Origin: CAZULF01 sp964621215
GTDB taxonomy: Bacteria > Pseudomonadota > Gammaproteobacteria > UBA1113
Assembly (NCBI GenBank): GCA_964621215.1
Contig: CAZULF010000069.1
Coordinates: 1-11,387, forward strand
Direction of reading: 5' to 3'
DNA length: 11,387 bases
Made by a program: the position numbers and the translations under genes
Shown here: piece by piece, positions 6,016 through 11,387 of the stretch
Numbering within the stretch: the first letter of the stretch is position 1
Layout: the number at the start of each line of letters is the position of its first letter
The notes under the pieces: generated by a model
What the model saw: only the letters and a program-made list of their open reading frames with translations
Databases searched by the model: none
What the model was told of the DNA's origin: nothing

Positions 6016-8178
6016 CTATTGACTTGGCCCAGACACATTTGATGCATCGCTTACGTCCGGTTGCGTTACAACGTTTTCGTGTTCGATAACTATTCCAGGT
6101 TGTTCTGTAGGCTTGCTACCAAAAAGCCCGATACCAGCCAGCAGACTACCATTACCCACACCGTTATACAGAGTAGTTAAATGCGGATGTAATCCAGCGA
6201 CGGTTTTTGTCTGTTGTTCAGCCAATATCACTTGAGTGGCTCCCTCTCGGCCTAAATGATCAACCAGTGCTGCTAAGCGCTGTCCCAAAGCTGTACTTTC
6301 AGCTTCAGCTCGCTTTGTTATGGCTTCACACTGAGCCTCATTTGATAGTTTTAATGCCTTAGCATCCGTCTCAGCCTTTTTAACCTGGAGTTCATTTTCT
6401 GTCTCTGCCATGGTGACTCGTGCTTTTGACTGTGTTTCCACTTCCTTCAGAGCTATAGTTTGTGTAGCAAGCGCTTCAGATTCAGCTCTTTTTTGATTAG
6501 TTTCAAACTCAATTGCTGCAGATTGTTGCTGCGTTCTTGCTAGTATTACCTGAGTACTGGCTTCCGACATTCGGGCTATCTGTGCTTTTGCAGTGTCAGA
6601 CATAATTTCTAATCCACTACTTAGGTTAAAGCTACAAAGAGTAATTCCTGCCGCTAGTAAACGTTGCTCTAATTTTTGGTGTAGCTCTAGACGTACTTTG
6701 AGCATCACATCGGCATCGTTATTGTGTGAATGATCTGGGTCTGGTGCTTTCATGACAACGATATCGGTTGAGGCAATATGTTGAATAATACCGGCCATAG
6801 TATCGGTGGCAGTTCTTTTTACCCATTCAGAAATACTTTTCATTAAATCATCTGGATCATTGCAATTCTCCGGGTTACATAATTCTTGCACCGCACGCTC
6901 TGCATTTTGGCGGTCAGCAATTTTAAACATAACGTCAAATTGTGCTCGGACGGGTATGTTATCGGAAGTTTTAAATGTTTTTTCAGGTTCAATTAAGATA
7001 CTTTGTTGTGTTAAGGGTAAGTATCCAATGGGTTTTATAAGGGGATCTTTCGTCTCATAAGTTCCCGTTTCTAAAATACTAAAGGCTTTTTGTGCACCAT
7101 CAATGCTATCACCGGCAATAATGACCACCTCGGGTCCTCGAACCATGAAACGTCTAAAAGGAGAAACAACGATGGTTCTTTCTTGCAAATTAGCAAAAGG
7201 TTGACCTGCTTTATAGGGCTGAAATTTTCTTTCTTTATCGATTAAAATATGTGTCCCGGGGTTGAGTTTTTCTAACTTCCCATCGTGAGAATTGATGGCA
7301 AATCCTATATGGCCATCAGGAATAGTGACCACCGTGACATCGCCGAGTTCTTTTACTGGATCAGTAACAGAAACCTGTTTAATAAACTCAGGATTTAATC
7401 CTTCTAATACATGTTTACCTTCACCCAAGCGATAAAATATTCCACCGATCCGCACTAACGCTATTTTCCCTGAATCAACATACGCAATCATGATCTGGTT
7501 GTCGATGTTGATCCATGGTTGTGCAGCTTGGCCCGTGGGTCGACCAATGCTTTGAGTGCCACCCCATGTATGATTAGGTGATACCACCCAATGTTTACCT
7601 ACACCTAGAAGCACTAGGTTGCCATTATTATGCGAAATACCAACGTGACCGGCAGGAATAACTTTTTGACCGATCAATGTTGCACTTCCAATGCATGCTA
7701 TGACAGTGGTAAATAAAGTTCTTTCCATTCTATGGGCTTCAGGTTCACCAATAGACCAAACAAGAGGAGTTGTGCTACGTGAATTCTGTAAAGCACCGAG
7801 AATAGGATGAAGAGAAGTTGGTGAGCTTGCAAGAGGTGCTTGTTGATACATGTTATTAAGAGATAGAAGTTCCGTAGAATGAGTGTGTGGAGAAGATCCG
7901 TCTTGTACGGTGGCGGAGGAACCTATATATCCTGGTCTATAGCCAGGGATCCATTCTATCCAGTTGGCAGCTTCATGGCCATCTACTCCAGGGATTTTTG
8001 AATGGAGGCCGGTTTGGAATGTATTATCCTCGTACGCTTTCTTTTGCGAAGCTGCGGAATACAAAATGGTAGGTCTATTCGAGCTAGAAGAAGAGCTTGA
8101 GGACGAAGAGCTAGAGGCGGAAGATGCTCCAGACCCAGAACCTGCAACTAATGGTTCTTTCTCAGTTTTGTTACCCAT
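6016..8178 (-). CDS. SPFH/Band-7-like protein with major-vault-protein-like layout
   Basis: 720 residues; ATG at 8178 preceded by GAGAGG (8185-8190), 6 bases spacing. Domains in order: a Gly/Ser-rich N-terminus with a run of twelve serines (22-33); a Pro/Ser-rich linker to about 140; small repeated beta modules, clearest at 173-200 (VIPAGHVGISHNNGNLVLLG) and 285-313 (TIPDGHIGFAINSHDGKL), with a divergent one at about 226-259; an SPFH/shoulder-like region at about 334-530; a long Ala/Glu/Gln/Lys-rich helix, likely coiled coil, at about 530-660; and a Gly-rich tail with GIGLFG at 682-687. The order repeats-shoulder-long helix-Gly-rich cap is that of major vault protein, but the same core also fits flotillin/prohibitin-type SPFH proteins. 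No signal peptide is seen; 155-171 is mildly hydrophobic. Function unknown; a homo-oligomeric shell or membrane-scaffold role is inferred. It has its own promoter and terminator. Confidence 0.7.
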   Translation of the reverse strand: MGNKTEKEPLVAGSGSGASSASSSSSSSSSSSSNRPTILYSAASQKKAYEDNTFQTGLHSKIPGVDGHEAANWIEWIPGYRPGYIGSSATVQDGSSPHTHSTELLSLNNMYQQAPLASSPTSLHPILGALQNSRSTTPLVWSIGEPEAHRMERTLFTTVIACIGSATLIGQKVIPAGHVGISHNNGNLVLLGVGKHWVVSPNHTWGGTQSIGRPTGQAAQPWINIDNQIMIAYVDSGKIALVRIGGIFYRLGEGKHVLEGLNPEFIKQVSVTDPVKELGDVTVVTIPDGHIGFAINSHDGKLEKLNPGTHILIDKERKFQPYKAGQPFANLQERTIVVSPFRRFMVRGPEVVIIAGDSIDGAQKAFSILETGTYETKDPLIKPIGYLPLTQQSILIEPEKTFKTSDNIPVRAQFDVMFKIADRQNAERAVQELCNPENCNDPDDLMKSISEWVKRTATDTMAGIIQHIASTDIVVMKAPDPDHSHNNDADVMLKVRLELHQKLEQRLLAAGITLCSFNLSSGLEIMSDTAKAQIARMSEASTQVILARTQQQSAAIEFETNQKRAESEALATQTIALKEVETQSKARVTMAETENELQVKKAETDAKALKLSNEAQCEAITKRAEAESTALGQRLAALVDHLGREGATQVILAEQQTKTVAGLHPHLTTLYNGVGNGSLLAGIGLFGSKPTEQPGIVIEHENVVTQPDVSDASNVSGPSQ

Positions 8179-8238
8179 AGTAAACCTCTCTTTGTTGTTA
8201 ATTACGTTACCAGTGCCTGTGTTGTCACAAGCTTTTTC

Positions 8239-8267
8239 ATCATATCGAGGTTAATAGTAATAATCAA
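8239..8267 (-). promoter_or_regulatory. Sigma70-like promoter for the vault-like gene
   Basis: On the minus strand, TTGATT (8262-8267, 4/6) and TATGAT (8239-8244, 5/6) are 17 bases apart. The expected start site gives a leader of about 50-55 bases ending in the GAGAGG ribosome-binding site. This suggests the gene is transcribed separately from the VIT1-like gene 133 bases upstream. Confidence 0.5.
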
Positions 8268-8275
8268 TATTAAAA

Positions 8276-8294
8276 ACAAATAAAAATCATTATC
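8276..8294. promoter_or_regulatory. Fur-box-like sequence
   Basis: The 19-mer ending in AATCATTATC matches the classical Fur consensus (GATAATGATAATCATTATC) at 14 of 19 positions by my count, with one half perfect and the other degenerate. It lies just upstream of the -35 of the vault-like gene and just downstream of the iron-transporter-like gene. The surrounding DNA is very AT-rich, so a chance match is possible. Confidence 0.35.
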
Positions 8295-8311
8295 GTTTAA
8301 AGTTTAATGCA

Positions 8312-9367
8312 TCACAAAATTGTGCCTAATAAATGTCCGATACCATAGGTTACTCCGCCAGCGACTATGCCGATCAATAACATTCTTAGTCCACTCTTGA
8401 ATGCATTGCGTCCAGTGTAAAGGCTAATAGTTGCGCCGATGATAAATAAAGCCAGACTGGTGAATAAAATCGTGTAACGCAGTTGATTGTGATGAAAATT
8501 CAAAACGAAAGGAATTAACGGTATCAATGCGCCTAATACAAATGAAATAAAAGAAGATAATGCTGCACCATAGGGTGACACTAAGCTATCTGGATTTAAT
8601 CCCAGTTCTTCTCTGGCGAGGGTATTGAGTGCATTTACGGGATCTTGAATTAACGTATTAGCGATTTGGTTTGCATCTTCTTTTGTTAATCCGCGTGCTT
8701 GATAAATTAATGCTAATTCCGCGGCTTCTTCGGCTGGATAAAGCTCTAATTCTTTTTTTTCTAAACCGATTTGATATTCATACATTTCTCGTTGTGAACG
8801 TACCGACACAAATTCGCCAGCCGCCATGGAAAATGCACCCGCTAACAAACCCGCAACCCCAGCTAAAGTGATAATTTCAGAGTTACTGGTGGCACCAATC
8901 ATGCCCATAATTAAACTGGCATTGGATATCAAGCCGTCGTTAACGCCAAAAATAGCTGCACGCAAATTATTACCGTTGCTGCTGGATTGATGCCGCGTGC
9001 CGATATCAGCAATCGATTCAGGCATAGGATGCCCTGCATCTGCGGTGCTGTAGACGGACATGCCTCGTACTTTCATGGCGGATAATATCGGTCGCAGTGT
9101 GCGGGGCTTAAATTGTTTAAGTAACAACGCCACAAAACGCACTCGTAAAGTGGGATGGTAAGACGTGGGAACAGAACCACCCATTTTTTTGATTTGCTCA
9201 GCCCACAATTCAGCTTGATCATTCGATTCAACCGATAGTTCTTCAAATAAGGCTTTTTGCTGCGGTAACGTCGACTTGACAGCGATGATTTTATATAAAA
9301 AAGATGTGTGTTTTTCCTGCATCCAACTATCGAGAGCGAAGGCAATTGATTTTGAAGAGGATTCCAT
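8312..9367 (-). CDS. Ferritin-like/VIT1-CCC1 fusion, probable Fe2+/Mn2+ transporter (MbfA-like)
   Basis: 351 residues in two parts. Residues about 10-110 are a helical ferritin-like domain (WMQEKHTSFLYKIIA, then FEELSVESNDQAELWAEQI). Residues about 134-351 are a VIT1/CCC1 transporter with the signatures FGVNDGLISNASLIMGM (140-156) and MAAGEFVSVRSQREMYE (181-197), an acidic cytoplasmic insert at 203-256, and about five membrane segments (138-158, 166-187, 264-290, 298-318, 326-348). Proteins with this architecture, such as membrane-bound ferritin A, export iron from the cytoplasm and protect against iron or peroxide stress. At the usual ExxH position the sequence is Glu47-Ser-Asn-Asp50, so the expected His ligand appears replaced and ferroxidase activity is uncertain. 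Ribosome-binding signal is weak (GGA about 10 bases upstream of ATG 9367). A promoter with a perfect -10 lies upstream. Confidence 0.87.
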   Translation of the reverse strand: MESSSKSIAFALDSWMQEKHTSFLYKIIAVKSTLPQQKALFEELSVESNDQAELWAEQIKKMGGSVPTSYHPTLRVRFVALLLKQFKPRTLRPILSAMKVRGMSVYSTADAGHPMPESIADIGTRHQSSSNGNNLRAAIFGVNDGLISNASLIMGMIGATSNSEIITLAGVAGLLAGAFSMAAGEFVSVRSQREMYEYQIGLEKKELELYPAEEAAELALIYQARGLTKEDANQIANTLIQDPVNALNTLAREELGLNPDSLVSPYGAALSSFISFVLGALIPLIPFVLNFHHNQLRYTILFTSLALFIIGATISLYTGRNAFKSGLRMLLIGIVAGGVTYGIGHLLGTIL

Positions 9368-9419
9368 ATTTAAAGTTCCAAAATATTTAGGACGTGTTTA
9401 CAATTCGCTAACGTAACTC

Positions 9420-9447
9420 ATTATACAATTATCTCGCCAGCCCACAA
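9420..9447 (-). promoter_or_regulatory. Promoter for the ferritin-VIT1 gene
   Basis: On the minus strand a perfect TATAAT (9420-9425) lies 16 bases after TTGTGG (9442-9447, 3/6 to TTGACA). The -10 is embedded in GATAATTGTATAATGAG, which loosely recalls a metalloregulator operator but scores poorly against the Fur consensus (8/19). Confidence 0.5.
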
Positions 9448-9474
9448 CATTTTTAAAAAGATTGACCATGGTAA

Positions 9475-9530
9475 GCATTCAATGCGTTGCACAGGATAAT
9501 CCGTCCTGTCAAGGCAGTTTATCCGGATAA
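9475..9530. other. Cluster of small inverted repeats between the TPR-methyltransferase and VIT1-like genes
   Basis: The 194-base gap holds three palindromes: GCATT-C-AATGC (9475-9485), ACAGGA paired with TCCTGT around a 7-base loop (9491-9509), and the perfect 12-mer TTATCCGGATAA (9519-9530). GGATAAT also occurs twice (9494-9500 and 9526-9532). None is followed by a clear T-run on the minus strand, so this is a poor intrinsic terminator for the upstream gene. It could be an operator region, a decayed repeat or chance. Confidence 0.35.
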
Positions 9531-9561
9531 TTAGCCAAAATAGTACAATTGTCACCCGGTC

Positions 9562-11250
9562 CTACTTCTTTCCAAAAACCGCTAACCACCCATAGACCGG
9601 CAGGCCTTGCTGTTCACGCAATATTATTTGGTGTAGGGTTTGAATAGTAAAGCCATATTCTTGCGCTAAACGTTCCAAATAGCGTTGGCTATGAGCATAA
9701 CGGCCGCTCTTGGTCAGAATGAAATCCGCTTCATGGGTCACTTCAGTGGTGAATGCGAATAAGCCTCCGGTAACCAGTGCGCGATAACACGCCTGCATAA
9801 CAGCAGATAAATCGCCCATATAAACCAAAACATCCGCCGCAGTGATCACATCGATTTCATTCTGCCAATGAGCTAATGCATCCACCAAATCCGAATGAAA
9901 TAATTCATCATAGATATGCTTTTTCTCAGCAATATCCAACATTTTTTGTGAAATATCCACGCCGGCTAAATATTTGGTGCGTGGTATAAAATGGTGACCG
10001 CATAAACCGGTGCCGCAACCTAAATCAACCATACGTAATTCGTCACGATCGCCCGTATATAAGCATACTTGTCGATAAATTTCTGCGGGAACTTTATATT
10101 GCAGGCTATCCATCAATTCGTGATCAAAATGAGCGGCATAATTATCGAATAAGGCCTCAACATAACTTATTGGTGCAGTAGATGGCGCTTTTTCTCCAGT
10201 AAGAGCCGCTAATCGATATTGTGCGATAGCATCATCAGGACGAAGTTGCAGCGCTTTTTTATAAAAGCTAATGGCTTCTGCTTCGCGTTTTAATTTCATT
10301 AATGTAGTGGCGTAATTGACGTAAGCATCGGCATCGTTTGGATGTAGTTGTGTTGCTGTTTGTAAATGGTAAGCTGCAGTTTCCCATTTACGTTGTTGCA
10401 TGAAAATAACGCCTAAATTGAAATGCGCCGTGTAATCTTCTGGTTGCTGCGCTAACACCAAACCATAATGATGTATCGCGTTATCCAATTCTTCACGCAG
10501 TAAATATAATGCAGCAAGATTGCTGTGGGCTAGAAAATGAGTGGGATCTAGCAATAAAATTTGTTTAAATTTTTCGATGGCGACATCGGGTTTATCTAAC
10601 TTTAATAATACTGCACCAAGATTTAATAATGCATCAACGTGTGACGGTAATTTTTCATAGTGATAGGCTGCAGTTTCTAAATCATTTTGTTGATATGCTA
10701 AAGTCCCTAATTGAAAATGAGCAGTAGGGTGATGCGGTTGGTAGCGTAAGATGCGTTCAAAGGCATGTTTGGCTTCATCTAATTCATTCAATTTTAAATA
10801 GACCGTGCCTAGGTTAATATACGCATCAATATAATCTATTTTTAGATTAATGGCTTTTTTATAAGCGTTACAGGCTTCAAAAAAATGTTTTTGCTTTTGT
10901 AAAATATTACCCATGCTATTGTAAGCTTCAGCATAATTCGGTTGTAGCGCAATGGCTTGCTCAAGATGTTGCATAGCCTCAGCTATTCTATCGATATGGC
11001 CTAAGCATGCCGCTAAATGAGTGTGGGTTGAAGCAGATTGCGGTTCTTGTTGTAGGGCTTGCTTGAACCAAGTAATCGCCTCCTGATAACGTTGTTGTTG
11101 CGCATATAAAATGCCTAACAAATTCATGGCATCGGTGCAGAGAGGATCTATTTGTAAAATGGCTAAATAAGCTTGCTCAGCTGCAATCACATCGTTTTGC
11201 TGGTGTAAGGTTATGGCTTGACGTAATTGTTGCTCTATTGAAAAGCTCAC
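9562..11250 (-). CDS. TPR-repeat protein with C-terminal SAM-dependent methyltransferase domain
   Basis: 562 residues. Ten tetratricopeptide repeats, of 34 residues except one, fill residues about 5-340 with the usual alternation (for example AEAYNSMGNILQKQKHFFEA). Repeat 6 (about 175-204) is four residues short. A linker YVEALFDNYAAHFDHELMDS (363-382) introduces a class I methyltransferase: motif I VDLGCGTGLCG at 408-418, acidic motif II VDIS at 431-434, SDL at 453-455 and DVITAADVLVYMGD at 467-480. This matches the predicted TPR-containing methyltransferases of COG4976. The substrate is unknown; the TPRs presumably choose a protein partner. The start is GTG at 11248-11250. The next in-frame Met is residue 41, inside a repeat, so the GTG start is preferred although its ribosome-binding site is weak. 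It lies 7 bases after rdgB, so it is probably cotranscribed and translationally coupled. Confidence 0.92.
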   Translation of the reverse strand: MSFSIEQQLRQAITLHQQNDVIAAEQAYLAILQIDPLCTDAMNLLGILYAQQQRYQEAITWFKQALQQEPQSASTHTHLAACLGHIDRIAEAMQHLEQAIALQPNYAEAYNSMGNILQKQKHFFEACNAYKKAINLKIDYIDAYINLGTVYLKLNELDEAKHAFERILRYQPHHPTAHFQLGTLAYQQNDLETAAYHYEKLPSHVDALLNLGAVLLKLDKPDVAIEKFKQILLLDPTHFLAHSNLAALYLLREELDNAIHHYGLVLAQQPEDYTAHFNLGVIFMQQRKWETAAYHLQTATQLHPNDADAYVNYATTLMKLKREAEAISFYKKALQLRPDDAIAQYRLAALTGEKAPSTAPISYVEALFDNYAAHFDHELMDSLQYKVPAEIYRQVCLYTGDRDELRMVDLGCGTGLCGHHFIPRTKYLAGVDISQKMLDIAEKKHIYDELFHSDLVDALAHWQNEIDVITAADVLVYMGDLSAVMQACYRALVTGGLFAFTTEVTHEADFILTKSGRYAHSQRYLERLAQEYGFTIQTLHQIILREQQGLPVYGWLAVFGKK

Positions 11251-11257
11251 AGTAAAC

Positions 11258-11387
11258 TCACAATTTTTCTAACAATTGCTTTAATGCCTGCGCCCGATGG
11301 CTAACGCGATTTTTTACGGTTATATCTAATTCTGCGGCGGTGCATTGGTGCTGTGGTAGATAAAAAATCGGGTCATATCCAAAACCA
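11258..11387 (-). CDS. rdgB: RdgB/HAM1 family non-canonical purine NTP pyrophosphatase, C-terminal end only
   Basis: The last 42 residues are visible before the TGA at 11258-11260. They open with GFGYDPIFYLP, the FGYDPxF signature that contacts the purine base, and contain TAAEL and SHRAQALKQL near the end, as expected for the C-terminus of this roughly 200-residue family. The enzyme hydrolyses dITP, dXTP and ITP to monophosphates, which keeps deaminated purines out of DNA and RNA. It is the upstream partner of the TPR-methyltransferase gene, 7 bases away. The rest, including the start, is outside the window. Confidence 0.93.
   Translation of the reverse strand, partial: GFGYDPIFYLPQHQCTAAELDITVKNRVSHRAQALKQLLEKL

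Noticed and set aside
8158..8178. N-terminal MGNKTE of the vault-like protein as a eukaryotic myristoylation signal
   Set aside because: Gly2 is present, but position 6 is Glu rather than Ser/Thr, so the motif is poor. There is no other evidence of host targeting.
8313..8324. CACAAAATTGTG palindrome at the end of the VIT1-like gene as a terminator
   Set aside because: It lies within the last codons, the stem is short and AT-rich, and no clear T-run follows directly.

Overview
The window looks like chromosomal DNA from a gammaproteobacterium with moderate-to-low GC content. The block topA, smg (DUF494), dprA and a LysM-domain gene upstream of dprA is a gammaproteobacterial arrangement. Codon use, short intergenic gaps and the mix of accessory genes would fit a host-associated lineage such as the Legionellales. 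That placement is an inference from gene content; no marker in the window settles it.

Layout. From 1 to 5357 everything reads on the minus strand, in transcription order: a secreted LysM-domain protein, dprA, smg, a type IV pilin-like protein, and topA running off the left edge. The first four genes are packed as one transcription unit, with overlaps or gaps under 25 bases and a good sigma70-like promoter at 5385-5413. topA follows after a 94-base gap and carries an apparent -1 frameshift near codon 102, although the rest of its visible reading frame is clean. Between 5358 and 5608 lie the divergent promoter region and a 92-base palindromic repeat element. One plus-strand gene follows, a small DUF1622 membrane protein (5609-5962). 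It converges on a large minus-strand gene, with a strong hairpin between them (5974-5997).

The right half is again all minus strand. A 720-residue protein (6016-8178) combines a poly-serine N-terminus, repeated small beta modules of the form I/V-P-x-G-H-x-G, an SPFH/Band-7-like region, a long Ala/Glu-rich helix and a Gly-rich tail. This layout recalls eukaryotic major vault protein as well as bacterial SPFH proteins, and it is the most unusual gene here. Upstream of it is a ferritin-like plus VIT1/CCC1 fusion, resembling membrane-bound ferritin iron exporters (8312-9367). A Fur-box-like sequence sits between these two genes. Next is a ten-TPR protein with a C-terminal SAM-dependent methyltransferase domain (9562-11250). 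It lies 7 bases downstream of the 3' end of rdgB, a nucleotide-pool cleaning enzyme that runs off the right edge.

How the genes work together. The left block mixes DNA topology (TopA), DNA uptake and recombination (DprA), an undefined DUF494 protein, an envelope LysM protein and a pilin. DprA next to a pilin is suggestive of natural transformation, but the link is positional only. In the right block, the iron transporter and the vault-like SPFH gene may share iron-responsive control; this rests on one imperfect sequence match. No tRNA, rRNA, CRISPR array, transposase or phage gene was seen.
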